Shown here: one piece after another, positions 1-6,973 of the stretch | How the letters are laid out: each line of letters begins with the position of its first letter | How positions within the stretch are numbered: the stretch's first letter is position 1 | Virus record (IMG/VR): IMGVR_UViG_3300029448_000573 | Location: 1-20,393 of that record | DNA from: a virus | Reading direction: 5' to 3' (one strand) | Length of the DNA: 20,393 nucleotides | The notes under the pieces: model-generated | The model's input: the letters and a program-made list of their open reading frames with translations, nothing else | Database searches by the model: none | Told to the model about the DNA's origin: nothing | Translations under genes and position numbers: made by a program

Positions 1-404
1 TGGAAAACATAAAGGCAATACCATTAAAATATTTATCCTACGAGGAATATAATGAAAGATACAGAGAAAGAGATGCTAAACCAGACACGGATAAATTTGC
101 TGATCCTGAATTTGTGTATACAACATATAATGACGAGTTGGGTCTTACACCAATACCAGACACGAGCAACAGAACAATAAAATTTGATTACTACATAACA
201 AATACTGCCTTATCGGCTTACAATGATACAGGGATAATACCTACCAGATTTGAACCCGTAGTAAATGCTCGTGCAAAGTACTACACCTACATGTTTAGGT
301 CAGATGTACAAACAGCACAATACGCCCTCAAAGAATACGAAGATGGTATTAAACGGATGAGGGTAGAATTAATAAACAGAAAGAATTACATGAGGGCAGT
401 ATAA
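1..404 (+). CDS. Head-to-tail adaptor protein (5' end missing)
   Basis: The frame is open from base 3 to the TAA at 402-404, so the gene starts upstream and only its last 133 or so residues are visible; the GTG at 114 is internal. The visible part is rich in Tyr, Arg and Glu, with a central segment reading IKFDYYITNTALSAYNDTG followed by helices (IPTRFEPVVNARAKYYTYMF) and a basic coiled C-terminus ending NRKNYMRAV. The pattern of a short beta segment plus 'LS..nD...iP..fe.vv...A.yy' followed by helices is what I know from adaptor proteins of podoviruses such as phage SU10, which sit below the portal and connect it to the nozzle. The gene directly precedes the nozzle gene, as expected for that role, and its stop codon abuts the next start. 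T7 gp11-type adaptor is the alternative family. Confidence 0.6.
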   Translation, partial: ENIKAIPLKYLSYEEYNERYRERDAKPDTDKFADPEFVYTTYNDELGLTPIPDTSNRTIKFDYYITNTALSAYNDTGIIPTRFEPVVNARAKYYTYMFRSDVQTAQYALKEYEDGIKRMRVELINRKNYMRAV

Positions 405-1931
405 GTGGCTGACTTAAGTGAAACCGCTGCATTTCCATTTGTATGTGAAGGTGGGTTAGTTCTTAACCAATCTACATTTATAATGAAACCCGGACAAGCA
501 CTTGAGCTTCTTAACTTTGAGCCTGACATTGATGGTGGTTATAGAAGAATAAGTGGCTTCAGCAAATACGTAACAGCCATTGTGCCACAAACAAGTGCAT
601 CAAGTGAAGAGGTATTGATGGTTGCAACGTTTGGATCAACTGTTGTTGCAGCAAGAGGTGAAAAAATATTTAGTGCTACTCCCGGTGGATCAAGTTGGAC
701 AGAACGTAATAGTGGCAGATCAAGTGCAGGCACGTATGATTTTGAAAGATTTAACTTTGATGGCAACGACAAGTTGATTGTTGTAGATGGTGCAAATGAT
801 CCCACAGTGTTTAACACATCATTTAGTGCGACAGACATAACAGAAAGCTCTGTAGAAGGTGCAAAACACGTTGTGGCTTTTAAAAATCACATGTTTTATT
901 CTGGTATGTCTACTACACCACAAGAGGTAGTATTTAGTGTTCCTTTTGATGAAGATGCTTTTAGCAGTGGTTCAGGAGCAGGTAGCATTAAAGTTGATGA
1001 CACAATTGTAGGACTTAAGGTTTTCCGTGATAATTTATTTATCTTTTGTGAAAACAGAATATTTAAACTTGGTGGTAGCTCGTCTAGTGACTTTACTGTT
1101 GTACCAGTTACAAGAAACATAGGATGTGTAAATGGGCAGACTATACAAGAATTTGCAGGTGACCTTATTTTCTTAGGTCCTGACGGACTACGTACCATCG
1201 CAGGTACTGCAAGAATTGGTGACGTTGAGTTAGGTACAATAAGTTCTAACGTGCAAAGTTTGTTTGATGCTAACTTATCTGATTCAGGTAGTTTTACATC
1301 TATAGTTATACCCAACAAAACACAATATAGAATATTTTTTACAAAAAGTGGAACAGGCGAAAATGCAACTGAAGGGGTTATATGTGTTCTTAGAGGGCAA
1401 CAATTTGAATTTGCAGAAATAAAAAGCATAAGACCAACATCAACAGATACGTTTGTATCTTCAGGTAATGTGATAGCTTTACATGGATCAGGAGATGGAT
1501 TTGTATATAGACAAGAGTCAGGTAATGATTTTAATGGCACTGCTATTTCGGGAAGATATCGTAGTCCAGATTTAACAATGAATGATCCGGGAATACGAAA
1601 AAATATGCAAAGAGTAATAGTTAACTTTGCTCCTGAATCGTCAATTGATGCAGACTTATTTGTTAGATATGATTATGAAAGTAAAAACTCAGCACGACCT
1701 GCTGCTTACCCACTAGACTCAGGAGACATAGCAGCCATATATGGAACTTCCACATATGGAACAAGTTCATCTGTATCGGGAACATACGGTGGAGCATCAC
1801 AACCACTTGTAAGACAAGCAGTAGAAGGATCAGGCTTTGCAGTGGCTTTACGAGTGAACGATGGGGGAACAACTGCACCATATTCACTAAAAGGATTTCA
1901 ACTAGAATATCAATTAGGAGCAAGAAGGTAA
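405..1931 (+). CDS. Tail nozzle / tail tubular protein
   Basis: A 508-residue, almost entirely beta-predicted protein. I recognise the N-terminal pattern of podovirus nozzle proteins: PFVCEGGLVLNQ near residue 11, then a Pro-Gly segment, LLNFEPDIDGGYRRISGF near residues 35-52, and repeated blades such as FNFDGNDKLIVVDGANDPTVF, KNHMFYSG, FRDNLFIFCENRIFKLGG and FAGDLIFLGPDGLRTIAG, consistent with a beta-propeller-like body. In the family (T7 gp12, P22 gp10, SU10 nozzle) this protein forms the tail tube distal to the adaptor. The start is a GTG directly after the upstream TAA; the next ATG would remove the conserved N-terminus, so GTG is preferred. A weak GAGG lies at 392-395. It is followed without a gap by the first fibre gene. 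Nozzle is well supported by position and fold pattern; the exact subfamily is uncertain. Confidence 0.72.
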   Translation: MADLSETAAFPFVCEGGLVLNQSTFIMKPGQALELLNFEPDIDGGYRRISGFSKYVTAIVPQTSASSEEVLMVATFGSTVVAARGEKIFSATPGGSSWTERNSGRSSAGTYDFERFNFDGNDKLIVVDGANDPTVFNTSFSATDITESSVEGAKHVVAFKNHMFYSGMSTTPQEVVFSVPFDEDAFSSGSGAGSIKVDDTIVGLKVFRDNLFIFCENRIFKLGGSSSSDFTVVPVTRNIGCVNGQTIQEFAGDLIFLGPDGLRTIAGTARIGDVELGTISSNVQSLFDANLSDSGSFTSIVIPNKTQYRIFFTKSGTGENATEGVICVLRGQQFEFAEIKSIRPTSTDTFVSSGNVIALHGSGDGFVYRQESGNDFNGTAISGRYRSPDLTMNDPGIRKNMQRVIVNFAPESSIDADLFVRYDYESKNSARPAAYPLDSGDIAAIYGTSTYGTSSSVSGTYGGASQPLVRQAVEGSGFAVALRVNDGGTTAPYSLKGFQLEYQLGARR

Positions 1932-3542
1932 ATGGCAGGATACTCAGCTAGACAATCGTCATATTCTGACGGAGACGTGATAACTGCAGCTCAGAGTAAC
2001 AGTGAATTTGATGCGTTAGTATCAGCATTTAATGTATCGAGTGGACACAGTCACGATGGTTCAACTGCAGGTGATGGTGGCCCAATTACTAAATTATTTG
2101 GTAACTCACTTATTTTTGGAGATGGTACAACAGACCAAGATATAACTGTTGCATTTAATGCAAATGGTAATGACGGTGAATTTAAATGGATGGAAGACGA
2201 GGATTATTTTGAATTTAGTGATGACATACTTATTGCTTCTACAGAGAAGCTACAATTCAGAGATACAGCTATATACATCAATTCAAGTGCCGATGGACAA
2301 CTTGACCTCGTAGCTGACACAGAGATACAGATTGCAGCCACGACCATTGATATAAATGGTAATGCAGATGTATCAGGCACACTTACATATGGTAGTTTAT
2401 CTGACGGTGCAATAACTATTACAGCATTTGTTGATGAAGATAATATGGCTTCCAACAGTGCTACTCTTGTGCCTACACAACAATCTGTAAAAGCTTACGT
2501 TGATACTCAGTTGACTGCTGAAGATTTAGACTTTCAAGCTGATAGTGGTGGTGCGTTAAGCATTGACCTAGACAGTGAAACTTTAACATTTACAGGTGGT
2601 ACAGGTATAGACACATCTGGTAGTGGCAATGCTGTTACCTTTGCAATAGACTCCACTGTGACTACATTAGCAGGTTCACAAACACTTACAAATAAAACAT
2701 TAACAAGTGCTGTACTAAACGGAACAATATCAGGTACATCGATTAAAGATGAAGATGATATGACTTCTAATTCAGCAAGTCATTTAGCCACTCAACAATC
2801 AATCAAAGCTTACGTTGATGCACAGATAACTGCAGAGGACTTGGACTTTCAGGCTGATAGTGGTGGTGCATTAAATATTGACCTCGATAGTGAGACACTT
2901 ACATTTACAGGTGGCACAGGTATTGACACAAGTGGTAGTGGTAACGCTGTTACTTTTGCAATAGATTCTACTGTAGCTACGTTATCAGGTTCACAAACAC
3001 TTACTAACAAAACTTTAACAACGCCCATAGCAAATGCAGGTGTTCAGTTAAAAAATGGTGCGACCAGTGCAGGATTTTTAGAGTTTTTTGAAGATAGTGA
3101 TAATGGTACAAACAAGGTAACACTTATAGGTCCTGCATCAACTGGTGATGTAACGGTTACATTGCCGTCAACAGCAGGAACTGTTGCACTAACCAGTGAT
3201 ATAGCTGTCACTGCTTCTAGCACTACTACGTTTACAAATAAGTCAATAGATTCTGATAACAATACCATTACTAATATTGTGAACGCTGATATTAAATCTA
3301 GTGCTGCAATAGCCGACACTAAACTAGCAACAATCTCAACAGCTAACAAAATATCACTGACTGCATTGGATATAGATGGTGGTACAGATATAGGTGAAGC
3401 AGTTGCCGATGCAGACTTGTTTATTGTTGACAATGGTGCAGGTGGTACAAATAGAAAAGTAACAGCTTCTGCACTTAAAACATATGCAGGTGGAGCTTCA
3501 GCAAGTAAAGGCTTTGCAACAGCTATGGCAATAGCATTATAA
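1932..3542 (+). CDS. Tail fibre protein with internal 105-residue duplication
   Basis: A 536-residue Gly/Ser/Thr/Asp-rich, Cys-free protein typical of trimeric fibres. Residues 1-45 form an N-terminal module ending in GHSHDG (His39, His41), a motif common at the head of marine phage fibres. A beta segment follows (SLIFGDGTTDQDITVAF, FKWMEDEDYFEFSDDILI). Residues about 168-272 and 273-363 are two copies of one unit containing TQQSVKAYVD, AEDLDFQADSGGAL and GSQTLTNKTLT. The C-terminal part reads NADIKSSAAIADTKLATIS and DADLFIVDNGAGGTNRK, phrases recurrent in marine phage fibre shafts. ATG follows the nozzle stop codon with no gap; AGGAG (1916-1920) and AGAAGG (1923-1928) lie inside the nozzle gene. 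It is the first gene after the nozzle and so the leading candidate for the fibre attached to it. The receptor is unknown. Confidence 0.75.
   Translation: MAGYSARQSSYSDGDVITAAQSNSEFDALVSAFNVSSGHSHDGSTAGDGGPITKLFGNSLIFGDGTTDQDITVAFNANGNDGEFKWMEDEDYFEFSDDILIASTEKLQFRDTAIYINSSADGQLDLVADTEIQIAATTIDINGNADVSGTLTYGSLSDGAITITAFVDEDNMASNSATLVPTQQSVKAYVDTQLTAEDLDFQADSGGALSIDLDSETLTFTGGTGIDTSGSGNAVTFAIDSTVTTLAGSQTLTNKTLTSAVLNGTISGTSIKDEDDMTSNSASHLATQQSIKAYVDAQITAEDLDFQADSGGALNIDLDSETLTFTGGTGIDTSGSGNAVTFAIDSTVATLSGSQTLTNKTLTTPIANAGVQLKNGATSAGFLEFFEDSDNGTNKVTLIGPASTGDVTVTLPSTAGTVALTSDIAVTASSTTTFTNKSIDSDNNTITNIVNADIKSSAAIADTKLATISTANKISLTALDIDGGTDIGEAVADADLFIVDNGAGGTNRKVTASALKTYAGGASASKGFATAMAIAL
2433..3020 (+). 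repeat. Direct duplication inside the fibre gene, 315-bp period
   Basis: Two tandem in-frame copies with a 315-bp (105-codon) offset: unit one starts at 2433, unit two at 2748. The best-conserved core is 2517-2705 against 2832-3020. There, 60 of 63 residues are identical by hand comparison, while about 30 of 189 nucleotides differ, mostly at silent positions. The duplication is therefore old at DNA level and held constant at protein level. Confidence 0.85.
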
Positions 3543-3554
3543 AAGGAAAAAGAA

Positions 3555-3893
3555 ATGGCACAAGACTTTAGAAATCAATTTCAAGATGACTTACCTACAA
3601 GTCATAATGATACAAATAGTTTACTGTGGACTGGTGGTGATTTTGATGCACTTATTAGTATTAGATTAGCAAATGTGTCTACTGCACAAGCTACAGTAGA
3701 TGTCTACATAAGAAATTCATCTGTAGATTATTATCTAATTAAAAATGCACCAATCCCAGTCGGAGGTAGTTTAGAATTGATTGATTCAGGCTCAAAGATT
3801 GTTGTCAAGAATGGTGATGTTTTATATGGCATAGCAAGTGCAGCAAGTGCCATTGATGCAGTTGTCTCAGCAGTTGATACTATTAGTGAATAG
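3555..3893 (+). CDS. Small conserved marine-phage structural protein
   Basis: A 112-residue protein with alternating beta-strand character: LLWTGGDFDALISIRLANVS, AQATVDVYIRNSSVDYYLIK, APIPVGGSLELIDSGSKIVVKNGDVLYG, then an Ala/Val/Asp tail. The order 'vDVYI...yyLIKNAPIP.GgSLELIdgGsKivl..GD' is one I know from small proteins in the tail regions of marine cyanophages and pelagiphages. No biochemical function is established to my knowledge. A compact jelly-roll or Ig-like beta sandwich is likely. It has a good AAAGGA (3542-3547) 7 nt before ATG. Its place between two fibre genes suggests a tail or fibre accessory part. No membrane segment or signal peptide is seen. Confidence 0.6.
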   Translation: MAQDFRNQFQDDLPTSHNDTNSLLWTGGDFDALISIRLANVSTAQATVDVYIRNSSVDYYLIKNAPIPVGGSLELIDSGSKIVVKNGDVLYGIASAASAIDAVVSAVDTISE

Positions 3894-3903
3894 GAGATAG
3901 AGT

Positions 3904-4359
3904 ATGGCATACATAGGAAATGACGTACCTGCTAACTTCCAATCTCTACCATCTGTTGTAAGATTTAATGGTACAGGTTCAGAAGACGAATTTAATTTAG
4001 GTAGAACAATATCTAATGTGCAATCAATAATTGTATCAGTAGATGGTGTTGTACAAGACAGTTCTAAGTACACTGTACCTGATGGCACAACTCTTACTTT
4101 TGGTTCAGGTGAAATACCCCCTGCAGGAACAGGTAATGTCTTTGTATACTTTCTCGGATTAGCAGCAGGAAATGTAACACCTGCACCTGAGAACAAAGGT
4201 AACTTCAAGAATGGTGGCATGTTCAGAACTAATGCACAAGCCTTAGATACAGACATAACAATACTTGCTACAGAGAACGCAAATGTTACAGGAGACCTTA
4301 CAGTTAACAGTGGTGTTACATTGACGGTAAATAGTGGTGGAAGGTTGGCAGTATTATGA
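3904..4359 (+). CDS. Tail fibre N-terminal-domain protein, MAYIG type (short)
   Basis: A 151-residue protein opening with MAYIGNDVPANFQ. It carries a fibre N-terminal beta domain of about 95 residues, including VVRFNGTGSEDEFNLGR, SIIVSVDGVVQDSSKY and GTTLTFGSGEIPPAGTGNVFVYFL. This 'DGV.Q....Yt...GTTLtF...pp.G' pattern is widely seen in phage tail fibre heads, where it is thought to anchor the fibre to the tail. The remaining roughly 55 residues are a short beta-helix-like repeat (TGDLTVNSGVTLTVNSGGRLAVL), so the protein looks like a fibre head with a stub shaft and no receptor-binding tip. Its stop overlaps the next start (ATGA at 4356-4359), which suggests coupled synthesis with the first small cassette; that neighbour could supply the tip. 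GGAG lies at 3894-3897. The gene at 6973 shares the N-terminal domain. Confidence 0.65.
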   Translation: MAYIGNDVPANFQSLPSVVRFNGTGSEDEFNLGRTISNVQSIIVSVDGVVQDSSKYTVPDGTTLTFGSGEIPPAGTGNVFVYFLGLAAGNVTPAPENKGNFKNGGMFRTNAQALDTDITILATENANVTGDLTVNSGVTLTVNSGGRLAVL

Positions 4360-4787
4360 GTAGTTTAAAAGTAGACAACATAACAGGTCGTGGTAATGCA
4401 GGTTTTACAGGTTCTGTAAAAAGTGAAGGTGGTAACACTACCACAGATTTACAACAAGGGTTGGCAAAGGCTTGGGCAGATATAGCAGCAGGAGTAGGTA
4501 GTTCCATGCCTGACAGTTTTAATTGTTCAAGTATTGACGATGATGCATCAGGTGAATGTGGAGTAAATATCGCAAGTGATATGAGTAGTGCTAATTATTC
4601 AGCACAAGTTACTATAATTTTTGGACACGCTGCAGATGATAGTAATAGCCTTAGAACTGCAACCATTGAAAGTACGGCTACTGGTGCAGTAGAATTAGAT
4701 TTTTCTTATGTAAACGGTAGTGGTCTTCATGTTGCCCAAGACCTTGAAACAGGTGCGAGTACTATAATTCACGGAGATTTAGCATGA
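4356..4787 (+). CDS. GDLA-family small fibre-tip-like protein, copy 1
   Basis: A 143-residue protein and first member of a four-gene paralogous set. Its order is: an N-terminal MSSLKVDNITG segment, as found at the heads of marine phage fibres; KSEGGNTTTDLQQGLAKAW near residues 23-41; DSFNCSSIDDDASGECGVNI and SDMSSANYSAQVTIIFG in the middle; and HGDLA at the C-terminus. The pattern 'QQGLAKaW...DSFN.SSi.D...G...v.....M....Y' is recurrent in marine phage tail regions. I read it as a compact beta-rich receptor-recognition or fibre-tip module, without known ligand. It overlaps the previous gene by ATGA and the next gene by ATGA. A GGAAGG upstream (4340-4345) may help initiation. The function is inferred only from family context. 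Confidence 0.6.
   Translation: MSSLKVDNITGRGNAGFTGSVKSEGGNTTTDLQQGLAKAWADIAAGVGSSMPDSFNCSSIDDDASGECGVNIASDMSSANYSAQVTIIFGHAADDSNSLRTATIESTATGAVELDFSYVNGSGLHVAQDLETGASTIIHGDLA
4773..4786 (+). promoter_or_regulatory. Ribosome binding site inside GDLA codons (junction 1)
   Basis: GGAGATTTAGC followed by ATG at 4784. GGAGA (4773-4777) lies 6 nt before the start of the next gene and itself encodes Gly-Asp of the terminal GDLA of the upstream protein. The stop and start overlap as ATGA. Confidence 0.7.
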
Positions 4788-5245
4788 GTACATTATCAGT
4801 AGATGCAATCACAGGTAAGTCTACCTCAACAAACATAACCATTGGCTCAACACCTGTAGTGAGTGCAAGTGCAAACTCCTTGACTATTAGAGGTGAGGGT
4901 TCAGCACAGACAAGTATTCAGCAAGGGTTATGTAAATCGTGGTGGTTTGTTACTGGAACTGGAACTGCTGTAATTACTGATTCTTTTAATGCAAGTGGAA
5001 TTGTTGATAATGGACCGGGAGATTACACAGTTTCAATAGTCAATGACATGGCTAATGCTACTTATTCAATAGGGGGTATGTGTGGGATAGCATCAAGTAC
5101 AGATGTTACATCAAGAAACGTACAACCTTTTGGTGGAGCAATATTAGCAGGAAGTTTGAGATACAACACAACAACTAATGATGCAAATGTAGACAATGAC
5201 CAAGATGGCATAAACTATATTCAAATATTTGGAGACCTCGCATAA
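4784..5245 (+). CDS. GDLA-family small fibre-tip-like protein, copy 2
   Basis: A 153-residue paralogue of its neighbours. It begins MSTLSVDAITG, then has an Ala/Ser/Thr-rich beta segment, RGEGSAQTSIQQGLCKSWW, TDSFNASGIVDNGPGDYTVSIVNDMANATYSIGG and the terminus IQIFGDLA. Shared positions with copies 1 and 4 are the QQGL-K-W block, DSFN, the Asp-Gly turn, the DM...Y block and the GDLA end. The region between about residues 100 and 145 differs from the paralogues and is where binding specificity could lie, which is an inference. Start is by ATGA overlap, with GGAGA 6 nt upstream inside the preceding gene. The stop TAA shares one base with the next ATG (TAATG). No catalytic motif is seen. Confidence 0.6.
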   Translation: MSTLSVDAITGKSTSTNITIGSTPVVSASANSLTIRGEGSAQTSIQQGLCKSWWFVTGTGTAVITDSFNASGIVDNGPGDYTVSIVNDMANATYSIGGMCGIASSTDVTSRNVQPFGGAILAGSLRYNTTTNDANVDNDQDGINYIQIFGDLA

Positions 5246-5247
5246 TG
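5231..5247 (+). promoter_or_regulatory. Ribosome binding site inside GDLA codons (junction 2)
   Basis: GGAGA at 5231-5235 is 9 nt before the ATG at 5245 and encodes the Gly-Asp of the upstream GDLA terminus. The junction reads GCATAATG, with stop TAA and ATG sharing one base. Confidence 0.65.
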
Positions 5248-5646
5248 GCAAACGGAACAATAGCATTTGATACATTATCAACAAGTGGACAGATAACAGG
5301 AACAGCTAAGTCTGTGGATACAGATTATGTTGTGAATGGTAGTGCGAAGTCATTTGAAACACACGATGGTGATTCAACAACTTTTTTAGAAAGTTTTAAT
5401 ATGTCTAGTATTACTGATGGTGATGCAGGTATATGTTCTCCAGTTTTTACTAATAACATGACTAGTAAAAACTATTTTACTGCTGCTTCAGGAGGTGCTG
5501 AAAGTACAAGTTTTAGTGCACCTCGTTCTGTGAGACATGACACATCGAGTTCAACAAGCACTTATACTTATGCAATAGTTAACTCATCTAATGGTCTTGT
5601 TGATAGAGCTTATACAACATCTTGTAATATTGGAGACCTTGCATGA
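5245..5646 (+). CDS. GDLA-family small fibre-tip-like protein, copy 3 (divergent)
   Basis: A 133-residue, most divergent member of the set. The N-terminal segment is IAFDTLSTSGQITGTAK. The QQGLAKaW block is replaced by YVVNGSAKSFETHDGD, which keeps only the Gly-x-Ala-Lys and an aromatic residue. The middle FLESFNMSSITDGDAGICSPVFTNNMTSKNYFTA aligns with the DSFN...D..G...f...M...Y pattern of the others. The C-terminus is NIGDLA. The segment between, SAPRSVRHDTSSSTSTYTYA, resembles no other copy. Membership rests on order of motifs, terminus and position rather than overall identity. TAATG overlaps at the 5' end and ATGA at the 3' end keep it in the coupled series. Confidence 0.55.
   Translation: MANGTIAFDTLSTSGQITGTAKSVDTDYVVNGSAKSFETHDGDSTTFLESFNMSSITDGDAGICSPVFTNNMTSKNYFTAASGGAESTSFSAPRSVRHDTSSSTSTYTYAIVNSSNGLVDRAYTTSCNIGDLA
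5632..5645 (+). promoter_or_regulatory. Ribosome binding site inside GDLA codons (junction 3)
   Basis: GGAGA at 5632-5636 lies 6 nt before the ATG at 5643 and encodes Gly-Asp of the upstream GDLA. The junction is GCATGA, as at junction 1. Confidence 0.7.
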
Positions 5647-6131
5647 CAATAGAAACACCAGAATTTCAAGGCACACATCTTTGGGATAGATTGTGTTGGG
5701 CAAAAGAAAAGCTAGAGCCACACAGAACAGAATACTGTGTCGTATGGGAAGACCCTGAAGAGCCTGATGCACCTGCAAAGATTACACATCCTGACCCTAA
5801 TTGGATGGCTTGTGCATTAAAGGGTGGCATACTTCCACCTGTAGAAGCCTATTGGGAACTTGCTAAAGATGAAGCCAAGCCTGACTTTGTAAAGCATACA
5901 AGAGGATACTTGTTACATAACACTAAACCTATTGAAGCTATGACAGAAGAAAGAGCAATAGAATATCTTATTATGAAAGACTTACCGAGACATGTATGGC
6001 AAGACTACGACAGAGCCAACAAACCTCGTATGCTCATTTGTACTAAATCACAACTGCCAAGCACTAGAGTATGGCGAAATGCTTGGAGAATTAATGAAGA
6101 ACTAACCATACATAATGAAAAAGCTGCTTAA
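5643..6131 (+). CDS. Trp-rich conserved phage protein with C-terminal RNAW motif
   Basis: A 162-residue acidic protein with many Trp residues, unlike its Thr/Ser-rich neighbours. The N-terminal part (FQGTHLWDRLCWAKEKLEPH, YCVVWEDPEEPDAPAKI, HPDPNWMACALKGG) looks globular alpha/beta. The middle, TEERAIEYLIMKDLPRHVWQ, is helical. Residues about 130-148 read MLICTKSQLPSTRVWRNAW. The 'lP..R.fRnAW' motif is shared with the next gene and is one I associate with marine phage proteins sometimes annotated as tail assembly chaperones. That assignment is tentative and no enzymatic motif is visible. It is coupled by ATGA to cassette copy 3 and followed after 11 nt, with AAAGGAG, by the related gene. Confidence 0.5.
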   Translation: MTIETPEFQGTHLWDRLCWAKEKLEPHRTEYCVVWEDPEEPDAPAKITHPDPNWMACALKGGILPPVEAYWELAKDEAKPDFVKHTRGYLLHNTKPIEAMTEERAIEYLIMKDLPRHVWQDYDRANKPRMLICTKSQLPSTRVWRNAWRINEELTIHNEKAA

Positions 6132-6142
6132 AGGAGAAACCA

Positions 6143-6514
6143 ATGGCAACAACAAACATAGCAGATAAAGATGGAAATCTTATTAATGCAGCAGATGCAA
6201 CTATACCATCAGATAGACATTTTAGAAATGCATGGACATTATCTGGCTCAACAATAACTGAAGATTTGACTGTAGCTAAAACTATATTCAAGGATAAGAT
6301 AAGGGAAGTAAGAAAGCCTTTATTAGAAGCTGAAGATGTAGTTTATATGAAAGCAATGGAAGCTGATGATGCAGATGCTAAAGCTGCAAGTGTAACTAAG
6401 AAGACTAATCTTAGAAATGCTCCTGCTGCAAGTGCAATCACAAATGCTTCAAGTATATCTGCACTCAAGGCTGCTTGGGATACAGATGTATTAGGTGACA
6501 GTCCATACGCATAG
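6143..6514 (+). CDS. Possible tail assembly chaperone-like protein (RNAW motif)
   Basis: A 123-residue protein. Residues about 21-32 read IPSDRHFRNAWT, followed by GSTITEDLTVAKTIFKDKIREVRKPLL and a helical Ala/Asp/Lys-rich second half with KKTNLRNAPAASAI. The order 'DR.FRnAW..dg..i..D...A..i..d.iR..R...l' then a Lys/Ala helix and 'LR..p' is familiar from small proteobacterial phage proteins, sometimes labelled tail assembly chaperone. I cannot confirm that function. A chaperone for folding or trimerising the surrounding fibres would fit its place in the fibre block. Its RNAW motif is near the N-terminus, whereas in the preceding gene it is near the C-terminus. AAAGGAG is placed about 6 nt before ATG. 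Confidence 0.5.
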   Translation: MATTNIADKDGNLINAADATIPSDRHFRNAWTLSGSTITEDLTVAKTIFKDKIREVRKPLLEAEDVVYMKAMEADDADAKAASVTKKTNLRNAPAASAITNASSISALKAAWDTDVLGDSPYA

Positions 6515-6523
6515 GAGTAACGA

Positions 6524-6973
6524 ATGGCTTTAACACAAATAAACAGAGGTGGTTTAAATACTGGAGTTTCTGATTCTAGTAATGCCACCTTTTTGACTGT
6601 TGATAGTTCTGAACAAGCAGTTATAAAATCTGAAGGTGGTGCAGCAACTACATCTGTACAACAAGGGTTGGCTAAAGTGTGGGTAGCTTTTGATACTCCA
6701 ACTACTTCCAATGGTCAAACAATAACAATGACAGATTCCTTTAACATGACATCTTCTACTGACAATGGAACAGGACAAATAATGCTTGTTTTTGCTAATG
6801 ACATGGCTAATGACGATTATGTAATTAGTATTCAAGGTGGTGAATCAAGTAATTTGGCAAGTGTTGATACTGGAACTAAAGCAACTGGACAAATAAGAAT
6901 TGAAACATTTAATGTATCCGAAACCTTAGTTAACTGCCCTACTTGTTCTGTAATTTTTGGAGATTTAGCATAA
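6524..6973 (+). CDS. GDLA-family small fibre-tip-like protein, copy 4
   Basis: A 149-residue protein, the best match to copy 1. Features in order are MALTQINRGGLNTGVSD at the start, IKSEGGAATTSVQQGLAKVW near residues 34-53, TDSFNMTSSTDNGTGQIML, FANDMANDDYVISIQGGES and the end CPTCSVIFGDLA. A pair of Cys residues near the C-terminus (CPTC) is unique to this copy. It is separated from copies 1-3 by the two RNAW genes, so either the array was interrupted or a new copy was added. The start has AGGAG (6514-6518 region) just upstream. The stop TAA shares one base with the next ATG. As in the other copies, a receptor-recognition role is inferred from context only. Confidence 0.6.
   Translation: MALTQINRGGLNTGVSDSSNATFLTVDSSEQAVIKSEGGAATTSVQQGLAKVWVAFDTPTTSNGQTITMTDSFNMTSSTDNGTGQIMLVFANDMANDDYVISIQGGESSNLASVDTGTKATGQIRIETFNVSETLVNCPTCSVIFGDLA

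Noticed and set aside
114-116. GTG at 114 as the start of the first gene
   Set aside because: The frame is open back to base 3 with conserved-looking sequence before 114, so this is an internal codon of a gene cut by the window edge.
896-1540. A 214-residue opening on the minus strand inside the nozzle gene
   Set aside because: It lies wholly within a well-supported plus-strand gene. Its composition (Pro/Ser/Leu-rich) is that of an antisense shadow, and every other gene here is on the plus strand.
2433-3020. CRISPR-like or mobile-element repeat
   Set aside because: The two copies are long, coding, in frame and in one fibre gene; there are no spacers, terminal inverted repeats or transposase.
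6943-6972. Upstream ATG at 6943 as the start of the MAYIG gene
   Set aside because: The added residues are out-of-frame reading of the end of cassette 4. The ATG at 6973 has GGAGA 9 nt upstream and gives the MAYIG opening shared with the 3904 gene.
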